DNA from: DAIRFP01 sp036794995
GTDB lineage: Bacteria > Desulfobacterota > Binatia > UBA9968
NCBI GenBank assembly: GCA_036794995.1
Contig: DAIRFP010000183.1
Location: 1-10,085, forward strand
Length of the DNA stretch: 10,085 nt
Reading direction: 5' to 3'
Each line of letters opens with the position of its first letter. Within the stretch, counting starts at the first letter, position 1. A program made the translations under genes and the position numbers. This document shows, in pieces, positions 1-6,048 of the stretch. The notes below the pieces were generated by a model. That model was not told where the DNA came from. It saw only the letters and a program-made list of their open reading frames with translations, and did no database searches.

Positions 1-2
1 TT

Positions 3-122
3 CTACTCCTTCTGGCCGCCGGCTCTTTTGTTTTGACCTTGCGGGGTAGGCTAAAGGGGAGACAAGAGAGTTCACCGCTGTCTGTGAGCGGGGTGATGGC
101 AAAAGTTCGAGATGAGAGCTGA
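3..122 (+). CDS. Possible C-terminal tail of a membrane-anchored protein (partial)
   Basis: This frame is open from the left edge to a TGA at 120-122 and encodes 39 residues. It begins with a hydrophobic run (LLLLAAGSFVLTL), then a basic stretch (RGRLKGR) and a polar tail. That is the pattern of a last membrane helix with a short cytoplasmic end. It would converge with the minus-strand Spy-like gene ending at 178, leaving a 55-bp gap. I cannot assign a family from 39 residues, and a short open frame at a window edge may be chance. Only the sequence to the left would settle it. Confidence 0.3.
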   Translation, partial: LLLLAAGSFVLTLRGRLKGRQESSPLSVSGVMAKVRDES

Positions 123-177
123 TCTTTTCTCCAAGAGCTGTTGATGCATTTGCAATCGAGTGAGCGTGCTGAAGCTA

Positions 178-681
178 TTAGCGCTCGGGTCGGTCCGGGC
201 TCCAAAGGCTCCGCATCTGGCTGTGGAGAGATTGCATCTGCGCCTTGAGCTGCGAAGCTTTGGCTAATTGTTCCGGTGTCAAAACGCTGCGGATCTCCAA
301 TACGACCCTGAAGCCTTCCTCCGCCAGCTGGTTGCGAAGCTGCGAAATCTGTTGGATCTCCGGCGCCAGGTCGGTTTCTTGTAATCTCGCGGTGGAAAAA
401 AGCTTGTTCGCTATGTGATCTTGAGCCGCGCGTAGTTGGTTGAGGAGGTCCTGTAAGGTCGCGCGACGATTGGCCATGATCTGCTTGACTTGGGTTTTCT
501 GATCCGGCGTCAGGTTCGCACCGCGAAGCAGTAAGGGAAGCGCCACCCCGGTTCCGTCTGCGGGGATAACGTCTCGCGGTTCACTACCTCCACGCCGGGT
601 TTGCGTATAACCCGGGAGCGTCCAGAGGCAAACCGCAACCAGAACACCGATCGCCGCAATGTTTCTTGCGCTGAAAGTCAT
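178..681 (-). CDS. Periplasmic LTxxQ-motif protein, Spy/CpxP type
   Basis: A 167-residue exported protein. Residues 1 to about 27 form a Sec signal peptide with a hydrophobic core (IAAIGVLVAVCLW) and probable cleavage near the GYTQT region. The mature part is helical and charged, with two copies of the family hallmark: LTPDQ at 57-61 and LTPEQ at 134-138. A long Gln/Leu-rich helix lies between and after them. Length and layout fit the Spy/CpxP/CnrX/ZraP group of periplasmic chaperones and metal or stress sensors. The ATG at 681 follows an AGGAGA site and starts 22 bp after the anti-sigma stop, so it is the third gene of the sigma operon. It may be the periplasmic sensor or effector of that sigma factor. 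Whether it senses metal or misfolded protein cannot be read from the sequence; I see no His-rich metal site. Confidence 0.8.
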   Translation of the reverse strand: MTFSARNIAAIGVLVAVCLWTLPGYTQTRRGGSEPRDVIPADGTGVALPLLLRGANLTPDQKTQVKQIMANRRATLQDLLNQLRAAQDHIANKLFSTARLQETDLAPEIQQISQLRNQLAEEGFRVVLEIRSVLTPEQLAKASQLKAQMQSLHSQMRSLWSPDRPER

Positions 682-703
682 AGCATCTCCTGTTTCAATT
701 CCC

Positions 704-1282
704 TCATTCGTCCATATCCGATACGAGGCGTTTCATCGCGGGCTCGATAGCGCGTCTTTTGACCGTTACGAAGGATCGATCCGAGGGTTTTGTGTTTGAT
801 TGTGTATTGGTGGCAAAGGCGTTGTCGAGAAGGTCCCGGCACTCGTCGGAACAGTTTTCCCCCAGCGCGACCTGGAGAGAAGTGAGATCTGTGTCGGATG
901 AAGCGGTTCCGGCGTTCTTTATAGTGCCGCCATCGATAGCTTCTGCGACCTGTTGCATAAACTGAGAGACCTCGCCGTTGAGAGCTTGCTCTGATGGCGC
1001 GGCCGGTCGCCAGAGTCGACTCTCACCCCACATAAGCGCAACCGCCAAAAGAATCCCGGCGGCGATGGGCAATGATCTGTAAAGGATCGGTGCTCCAGGC
1101 TTAGCTAATCGAACCGGCGTCGGCTCCTGCCCGAGTGTGTGGGTGATCAGCCGAAGGTCTCGCTGGATTTCGTCGTATCTTTTGGAGCACGTCCGGCAAT
1201 TTTGCAGATGGGATCGTTGCGCTTCGCTGGCCTCTCCCTCGCTCAAGAGAAAGAGCGCTTTATCTTCCAAACATCCGGTCAT
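704..1282 (-). CDS. Anti-sigma factor with zinc-binding (ZAS) domain
   Basis: A 192-residue single-pass membrane protein. The N-terminal cytoplasmic domain has the zinc anti-sigma signature HxxxCxxC (H25, C29, C32), plus C4 as a possible further ligand. One transmembrane helix lies at about residues 70-86 (SLPIAAGILLAVALMWG). The remaining roughly 105 residues would be periplasmic and contain two cysteines in the segment GENCSDECRD. This architecture binds and silences a cognate ECF sigma factor until an envelope signal arrives. The ATG at 1282 overlaps the sigma stop codon as ATGA, which indicates translational coupling. The same frame is open further upstream to 1528, but that part overlaps the sigma gene and reads like low-complexity shadow sequence, so I reject the longer start. 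The paired periplasmic cysteines could form a disulfide; that is inference. Confidence 0.85.
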   Translation of the reverse strand: MTGCLEDKALFLLSEGEASEAQRSHLQNCRTCSKRYDEIQRDLRLITHTLGQEPTPVRLAKPGAPILYRSLPIAAGILLAVALMWGESRLWRPAAPSEQALNGEVSQFMQQVAEAIDGGTIKNAGTASSDTDLTSLQVALGENCSDECRDLLDNAFATNTQSNTKPSDRSFVTVKRRAIEPAMKRLVSDMDE

Positions 1283-1806
1283 GAACCATCTCCGTTGTGC
1301 TTCAGGACCTCGCGAAGGCGATGCACCGCCCGGAAAAGATGGTTTTTCACGCTGCCCTCGCTGATCCCCAATGTCCTCGCCACTTCCTCTGTGGACCAAC
1401 CTTCCAAATATCTCAAAACGAACACCTCTTGTTGGCGTCCTGATAGCTCCCGGAAGGCGCTCCAAATATGACCGCGCTGCTCGCGCCCCAAGGCTTCCTC
1501 TTCGGGCGTGCGCGTCGCGCTCGCACACTCGGCCAACTGAACTTCGCCATTAGATGAGCGCCACCATTTCCACCATGCCGACTTGCGCCGGTCATGGCAG
1601 GCGTTGACCGTAACTCGGGTAAGCCAGGCGTTCCAATCATCAGGCCAACTATCCGTTTGGTATTGCTTGAACAGCTTCAGGAATACTTCCTGGCCGGTCT
1701 CCTCCGCTTCGGCTGAGTCTTTAAGGAGCATACGACAAAGCCGCTGCACTTTGGGACGGTGGGCGTTGTAAAGCCCCTCAAATGAAGTTGTCTGCTTATC
1801 GGGCAC
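1279..1806 (-). CDS. ECF-type RNA polymerase sigma factor
   Basis: About 175 residues, the usual size for an extracytoplasmic-function sigma factor. Region 2 covers about residues 9-77 (FEGLYNAHRPKVQRLCR, then EETGQEVFLKLFKQ and WLTRVTVNACHDRRK). Region 4 covers about 112-168, with the helix-turn-helix EEVARTLGISEGSVKNHLFR. Regions 1 and 3 are absent, as in ECF factors. I chose GTG at 1806 because GAGG lies 9 bases upstream, and a predicted ECF promoter would start transcription near 1822-1824. The next upstream option, TTG at 1821, would be nearly leaderless and has no ribosome-binding site. The gene is first in an operon with its anti-sigma and the Spy-like gene. Its regulon presumably includes this operon. 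Confidence 0.88.
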   Translation of the reverse strand: MPDKQTTSFEGLYNAHRPKVQRLCRMLLKDSAEAEETGQEVFLKLFKQYQTDSWPDDWNAWLTRVTVNACHDRRKSAWWKWWRSSNGEVQLAECASATRTPEEEALGREQRGHIWSAFRELSGRQQEVFVLRYLEGWSTEEVARTLGISEGSVKNHLFRAVHRLREVLKHNGDGS

Positions 1807-1828
1807 AGTCGACAACCTCAACTTTAAC

Positions 1829-1854
1829 GACGAGATAGAGGGCCATTTGGTTCA
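1829..1854 (-). promoter_or_regulatory. Candidate ECF-sigma promoter of the sigma operon
   Basis: On the minus strand, TGAACC (1854-1849) is followed after exactly 16 bases by CGTCGTTA (CGTC at 1832-1829). An AAC-containing -35 with a CGTC-type -10 at this spacing is a common ECF promoter form. It lies immediately upstream of the sigma gene, as expected for autoregulation, and predicts a start near 1822-1824. The match is by eye to one site, so it remains a candidate. Confidence 0.42.
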
Positions 1855-2128
1855 CACAGTCGGTGCTATGTGGTGATGATCAAAATTGCTTGGATGTTTG
1901 GCTTAAGCCTTGGGAATTCCTTCTGTTTTATAGCTTTGGTATACCCATGACGCTTTTCATTGATAAATTAAACACTCTATCGCGGCTAAAGCAATGCGGC
2001 CGAGCTGGTTGGAATTAAGCCTAGCCAGCCCGGGTGATTTGTCCATTCCAAGTTGACGTCCTAGCCCCACATCTAATACTGTTTTAGATAGGTGGAATGT
2101 AAACCGCGGCAAGCGAGGAGGTAATCCC
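1855..2128. other. Divergent intergenic region
   Basis: No gene is visible here. It separates the minus-strand sigma operon from the plus-strand RAM-domain gene and must hold the latter's promoter. A TTGACG at 2053-2058 is a fair -35, but no good -10 follows: TAATAC at 2074-2079 is 15 bases away and TACTGT at 2077-2082 is 18 away. Small dyads surround it: CATTCCA (2044-2050) with TGGAATG (2093-2099), ATCTAA (2071-2076) with TTAGAT (2084-2089), and the palindrome GGCTTAAGCC at 1900-1909. The inner dyad overlaps the possible -10 and could be an operator, but such short repeats are also expected by chance. Confidence 0.4.
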
Positions 2129-2413
2129 ATGGTATCAGCCATCGTTCTGTTAACCGTCGAAAGAGACAAAATCAATAGCGTCGCGGATGCGATAGCGGAT
2201 ATCGACGGCGTCAGTGAAGTCTATTCCGTGGCCGGGCGCTACGATCTTGCGGCGATCATCCGGGTCAAGACCAACGAAGACCTCGCCAAGGTTGTGACCG
2301 AACGCGTGCGTCAAGTGGGAGGGATTGCTTCTTCTGAGACCTTGATTTCCTTTCGCGTCTACTCAAAGCATGACTTGGAGCGGATGTTTTCCATCGGCAT
2401 GGAGCATCCTTAG
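2129..2413 (+). CDS. Stand-alone Lrp/AsnC ligand-binding (RAM) domain protein
   Basis: A 94-residue protein that matches the C-terminal alpha/beta ligand-binding half of Lrp/AsnC regulators. It has a first strand SAIVLLTVE, then a conserved turn (DIDGVSEVYSVAGRYDLAAIIRV), a helix with DLAKVVTERVRQVGGI, and a final strand ETLISFRVYS. The N-terminal helix-turn-helix of full-length Lrp proteins is absent, so it probably does not bind DNA alone. Such single-domain proteins form oligomers that can bind amino acids or modulate partners; the partner here is unknown. The ATG at 2129 has an excellent ribosome-binding site, GAGGAGGT at 2115-2122, with a 6-base spacer. The TAG stop is completed by the first base of the palindromic element that begins at 2413. 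Confidence 0.85.
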   Translation: MVSAIVLLTVERDKINSVADAIADIDGVSEVYSVAGRYDLAAIIRVKTNEDLAKVVTERVRQVGGIASSETLISFRVYSKHDLERMFSIGMEHP

Positions 2414-2538
2414 CAGGCTGCTGAAAAAGCCTCATAGGCTTCGTTGCGCTCAATCGCTTCGCTTCAACGTACAGACGAGTACGCCTTCGCTCATCGATTT
2501 TCGCGCGCCTCACCCCTGAGTCCTTTTGAGCAGCCTGC
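2413..2538. mobile_element. MITE-like palindromic element, 126 bp
   Basis: The ends are inverted repeats: GCAGGCTGCTGAAAA at 2413-2427 and TTTTGAGCAGCCTGC at 2524-2538. They match at 14 of 15 positions, including 10 perfect outer pairs. A second inverted repeat, CGTAC (2468-2472) and GTACG (2479-2483), sits exactly at the centre of the element (axis 2475.5). Weaker symmetry such as AATCG/CGATT lies between. The whole unit is thus an imperfect dyad able to fold into a long hairpin. No transposase is encoded and I see no clear target duplication (TA to the left, AA to the right). It lies between two convergent stop codons and could also act as a bidirectional terminator. Calling it mobile rests on its structure; other genomic copies cannot be seen here. 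Confidence 0.68.
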
Positions 2539-2550
2539 AAGATCAGGATC

Positions 2551-4242
2551 TCAGGAGAGATTCGCTTGATGTCCGCGAAAGGGGGCTACGTTATGCATCG
2601 GCGCCTGACGGGAGTGGATTGAACTAAGGAACTCCCCGACGACGATCCGTTGGCCATTTTGGCAGCCGATCTCGCCGGCTTCGTAAAGGACACGATAAAG
2701 AATCTCCGGTTGAAACTTTTGGTTCTTTAGTGGGCCTTTGTTCGTCCAGAAGTAAAGACGATTCGTCTCTCGCAGCAGCCTCAGCAGTTGGAAGCCAATG
2801 GATGTCCTGTGGTCGTTCGTCGCTTGATTCAGCAGCTCCCGCAAATCCGCCGAAGAACGAAGCGGCAGGCCTTTCAGAAAGTTGATAATCCGCGTCGTGA
2901 TGAACAGGGTGTAAATATCCTCACGGCGAAACTCATCCGTCTCGACGGCCATCGCTGTGAGCCGCGCCTTGACATAATCTGCTTCCGTGAGATCGAGTCC
3001 GCGTGCAATGGGCGATGCCGGCGTGCGATAGAAAGGCGAAGCGCCAAGCAAAACCGGCAGTCGCGCGTTGAATGCGAGAGTCTGAATCATGCTATCCAGG
3101 CTTTCATTGGGGAGGCCGAGGATCTGGTAGGAGACGATCTTGAAGCCCAGTTCGTGGGCCTTGCGAACCACCCGCAAATAAAACTCCAGGGTATGGGGGC
3201 GTTTAGTGGTCTCCCGGACGGTTGTGTCGGAACTTACGAGCGCCAGATTCAGATGGGAAAAGCCGGCTTGGAACATCAACTCCAACAGCTCGTCGTCGAC
3301 ACTCAGATAGCTGATCCCGTTCATCGCGACGAATTCCATTTCGCGGTTCGGAAAGCGGTCGATTAAGCGGCGGCAGAGATCTTTAAATGTGCTCTTGTAA
3401 TAGGTGAGATTGTCGTCTTCGAAATCGATGACGCGATAGCCAGACTGGTAGCGCAGTTCGATTTCCTCTAAAACATTCTCCAAAGAACGCCGGCGGTAGT
3501 TGTGACCGAAGGTGGTGTGAACCGAGCAGAAGGAACATTTGTGAGGGCAACTTCGCGACGTGATCATGAAGGTCATCGGCTTGCCGGCCAACGTGTAGGT
3601 TGCGCTGGAGGAATCGCTGAAATCAGGGAAGGGGAGTTCTTCAGGCGGATAGTTATCACCGATCGGGTTGAAGTGGAATTCGCCATTTTTTTTATAAGCC
3701 AGGTTGGCCACGTCTTCGAGCTGTCGATGGCCTTGCAGAAACCGTAGAAACTCGACGAGCGCTTTCTCGCCTTCGCCGCGGATGACGTAATCGATATTGA
3801 CCGACGAGAGCAGGGATTCCGGCACCGCGGAGGCGTGGGAGCCGCCGACGACCACCGGAACGTCTTTCTTCACGCGCGCCGCGACTTCGAGAACTTCACG
3901 ATAGTAAGGTGTGAAAAGCGACGAGATGCCGACGACGTCGGGCCGGATATCGGCTATCTGGGCTTCGATCTCATCGAAGGATTGGCCGAAGTGATAGTAT
4001 TGGTGAAACGTTGAAAATGGCGACTTGTCCGCCACGGGGTAGTAGTCGCCGAGATATCGGAGCTCTCGGGGAATAGAGATTGTTCTGCGGCCGCAGCCGC
4101 CGTGGTAGTCTTTGATGATGACATCAACCTCGGGCAGATGCTTTTTGACCGCGGCTTTCAAGTAGCAGAGACCGATGGGCTGGAGGCGGACGTCGGTGTC
4201 ATAGAAGTCCTGGACGGGAGGTTGGATTAGCAAGACTTTCAT
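2551..4242 (-). CDS. B12-binding domain radical SAM protein
   Basis: A 563-residue enzyme of the cobalamin-binding radical SAM class. Residues 1 to about 170 form a Rossmann-like B12-binding domain, opening with MKVLLIQPPV and LQPIGLCYLKAAV, then PDVVGISSLFTPYYREV, VPVVVGGSHAS and VIRGEGEKALVEFL. The radical SAM core starts near 222 with TFMITSRSCPHKCSFCSVHT, whose CxxxCxxC (C232, C236, C239) binds the 4Fe-4S cluster. It continues through VIDFEDDNLTYY and ILGLPNESLDS. The last roughly 130 residues are a helical C-terminal domain. Relatives include BchE-like cyclases and methyltransferases such as HpnP; I cannot name a substrate. The ATG at 4242 lacks a strong ribosome-binding site, but the N-terminus fits the family exactly. 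It stands alone on this strand, ends 13 bp from the palindromic element, and shows no operon partner that hints at its product. Confidence 0.87.
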   Translation of the reverse strand: MKVLLIQPPVQDFYDTDVRLQPIGLCYLKAAVKKHLPEVDVIIKDYHGGCGRRTISIPRELRYLGDYYPVADKSPFSTFHQYYHFGQSFDEIEAQIADIRPDVVGISSLFTPYYREVLEVAARVKKDVPVVVGGSHASAVPESLLSSVNIDYVIRGEGEKALVEFLRFLQGHRQLEDVANLAYKKNGEFHFNPIGDNYPPEELPFPDFSDSSSATYTLAGKPMTFMITSRSCPHKCSFCSVHTTFGHNYRRRSLENVLEEIELRYQSGYRVIDFEDDNLTYYKSTFKDLCRRLIDRFPNREMEFVAMNGISYLSVDDELLELMFQAGFSHLNLALVSSDTTVRETTKRPHTLEFYLRVVRKAHELGFKIVSYQILGLPNESLDSMIQTLAFNARLPVLLGASPFYRTPASPIARGLDLTEADYVKARLTAMAVETDEFRREDIYTLFITTRIINFLKGLPLRSSADLRELLNQATNDHRTSIGFQLLRLLRETNRLYFWTNKGPLKNQKFQPEILYRVLYEAGEIGCQNGQRIVVGEFLSSIHSRQAPMHNVAPFRGHQANLS

Positions 4243-4640
4243 TGGCTTGAGCTATATCCGATTCTAGGCGTACACGAAAGTTCTAAGAACTGTCGTTAAG
4301 AACGTCATTGAGGGACGTGGCGCTGGTGCGGCGCGGCGAATCTGAAGCTATGAGGCCCTGCGGATGAGCGCGAAATTTGAAAACGTCTGACCTGTAACTC
4401 CAGGCCGGTCGGATTCACGCGGCGTCTGTCGAGTCCGTTATGGCCAAACATCGGCGACGGTGAAGGTAAGTTTTCTTAAAAGGCTAGTCCACGGTGCGAG
4501 GTTTTCGCCGGTGCGGTTTTACCAGGTAAGCGCTTCAATAGAATCGCGGCGTCCAACGAGCTATAGTGTGTCGATGGCCATGATCAATAGGGCATGATTG
4601 CCTACGTTTAAGAAGAGCGACTGACCACCGGGAGGAGACG
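4243..4640. other. 398-bp gene-free region
   Basis: I see no credible gene in any frame. All frames are broken by stops and none yields recognisable protein motifs. The stretch separates the divergent radical SAM gene and the small antitoxin-like gene and should hold both promoters, but I could not pick convincing -35/-10 pairs. It ends with the strong ribosome-binding site GGGAGGAG (4630-4637) before the ATG at 4641. Confidence 0.45.
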
Positions 4641-4862
4641 ATGAGCATAGAGAAATCGGTTCTGGAAAAACTGCTCAAACTACCCGTGGATAAGCAAAAA
4701 GAGGTGCTGGATTTCGTGGAGTCTCTGGAAAAGAAAGCCGGAGAGCGCCGCTCCCGCCGCAGTCTGAAAGGCCTTTGGGCCGATTTGGAAGTGAGCATCT
4801 CGCCGGATGACATTGCGGAAGCGCGCCGCGAAATGTGGGGCGGATTCCCCCGAGATGGGTAG
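4641..4862 (+). CDS. DUF2281-type small protein, antitoxin-like, orphan
   Basis: A 73-residue protein in two parts. Residues 1-32 form an amphipathic helix (LEKLLKLPVDKQKEVLDFVE) typical of DUF2281. The basic linker GERRSRRSLKGLW is followed by the acidic C-terminal motif SPDDIAEARREMWGGFPRD, which in relatives wraps a PIN-domain toxin. Members commonly precede a vapC-like toxin gene as the antitoxin. Here no PIN gene follows. An ATG at 4855, overlapping the end as expected for a coupled toxin, opens only seven codons (MGSGPDL) before TGA. GGGAGGAG lies just before the ATG at 4641, so translation should be good. It may be a solitary antitoxin whose toxin was lost, or a family member with another role. 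The family call is from memory of the C-terminal motif. Confidence 0.75.
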   Translation: MSIEKSVLEKLLKLPVDKQKEVLDFVESLEKKAGERRSRRSLKGLWADLEVSISPDDIAEARREMWGGFPRDG

Positions 4863-4878
4863 CGGCCCAGATTTGTGA
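4855..4878 (+). other. Overlapping 7-codon mini-ORF where a toxin start would be
   Basis: ATG at 4855-4857 overlaps the last codons of the antitoxin-like gene in a different frame and runs MGSGPDL to a TGA at 4876-4878. In coupled toxin-antitoxin pairs the toxin start commonly overlaps the antitoxin end. No PIN-domain sequence follows in any frame up to 5046. This may be the scar of a deleted toxin or plain coincidence. Confidence 0.2.
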
Positions 4879-5046
4879 TTCTAAGCGGCGCGCGTGAGTG
4901 ATTTCTCTTTTAGATTTGCCTGTTGTGAATTTCTTCTTAGACCAAAGAGCATCATTGTCTTTGAGGAAACCCGCGTCCGTGTCCGACCCTTGCCGATTAC
5001 TTCGAGGTCTTAATCTAGCGCCGAAAACCGGTCGGGAGGTCCTTTC

Positions 5047-5853
5047 TTGATCTCGAAATCATCGTCACCCTTCACGGCCTTACTCGAACGCGGTACTCTC
5101 CGCCGCATGGCAGGCGCGAGATCCTTTGAACGCGGCGATGACTACTTCGCCAGTGGACAGGTCGAAGCGATAGCCGAAGAAGAGGGAACGATCACGGCGA
5201 AGGTGCAGGGAACTCGGCCGTATCGCGTCAGGCTGTGGATTGAAAACGAAGAGCTGGATTACTCGTGTACTTGCCCGGTGGGTGTGGATGGTGAGTTTTG
5301 CAAACATTGCGTGGCCGTGGGACTTAAATGGTTCCAAGCCAGACAGCCGAAGGTTCAGGGAAAACGCAAGGCGCCCGCGGCTGTGACCATGGACGACGTT
5401 CGCGCCTATCTCTCAGGACAGGACAAGAACGCGTTGGTGGAGATGCTCGTGGAACGCGCGATGGAGGACGACGGTCTGCGCCGGCGGCTGTTCATGAAGG
5501 CGGCGAAAAAAGTCTCTAAGGGGCTCGACCTTGATACTTATCGGCGCGCCATCGATGAAGCCGTGGAACCGGATGGATTCGTCAATTATCGAAACGCCTA
5601 CGACTATACGCATGGGATCGAAGAGGCGATTGACTCCGTGGAAGAACTGTTGAAAGGAGGACATTTTGCGGAGGTCATTGAGCTTGCGGAATACGCTCTC
5701 AGAGCCGTCGAGGAAGCTATAGGTTCCGTAGACGACTCGGACGGATATATGGGGCGACATACTCGGGCAGCTTCAGGCTATCTCGAAAAAGTCCGCGCGG
5801 CGCATAAGCCCAAGCGGAATTTCACAAAGCTGCTTGACCAAGGGACCTTGTAA
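5047..5853 (+). pseudogene. SWIM zinc-finger protein, apparently internally deleted
   Basis: The reading frame gives 268 residues. The N-terminal part carries a SWIM zinc finger, CxCx8CxH (C74, C76, C85, H87, in YSCTCPVGVDGEFCKHC), after the usual ARSFERGDDYFASGQV lead. A helical region follows at about 115-233. TTG at 5047 is the likely start because GGGAGG (5034-5039) lies 7 bases before it. Relatives I recall are about twice as long. After GYMG (233-236) the frame reads RHTRAASG, but shifting by one base across GGGG at 5751-5754 gives GDILGQLQA, which suits the family better. The frame then reads YLEKVRAAHKPKRNFTKLLD, which resembles the extreme C-terminus of full-length members. I infer loss of the central part plus a one-base shift. 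The product may still fold and bind nucleic acid or protein through the SWIM finger, but it is probably a remnant. Confidence 0.62.
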
Positions 5854-5944
5854 CAAGCAATGGTTGATAGTCAGTAGGTGCTGTCTGCCTTGGGCATTCT
5901 ATTAGTCTCTTGGTGGTGGAGTCACCGACATAAAAGCCGGATTC

Positions 5945-5956
5945 AGATGATCATCT
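5945..5956. promoter_or_regulatory. 12-bp perfect palindrome upstream of the catabolic genes
   Basis: AGATGATCATCT is a perfect palindrome 92 bp before the enolase-superfamily gene. A second dyad, CTATCG (5987-5992) with CGATAG (6003-6008), lies closer to the gene. Either could be an operator for a catabolic regulator, GntR sites being of this general form. No regulator gene is in the window, and a palindrome of this size is expected a few times per 10 kb by chance. Confidence 0.22.
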
Positions 5957-6048
5957 TCACGGCTGGCAGCTTCCGGCCCGGTTGTGCTATCGGTCATTGA
6001 GACGATAGTTCTGAACACTATGGGCACGATTCGGTAGAGGGAACACCC

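Noticed and set aside
1283..1528. N-terminal extension of the anti-sigma gene by 82 codons
   Set aside because: It overlaps the sigma gene in another frame, has Arg/Gly-rich shadow composition, and the ATGA start at 1282 begins exactly at the zinc-binding domain.
2265..2540. 91-residue minus-strand open frame across the palindromic element
   Set aside because: It runs through the RAM gene antisense and the element; no ribosome-binding site or protein motif.
2788..3366. 192-residue plus-strand open frame inside the radical SAM gene
   Set aside because: Antisense shadow; Arg-rich composition and no domain, while the opposite strand has complete radical SAM motifs.
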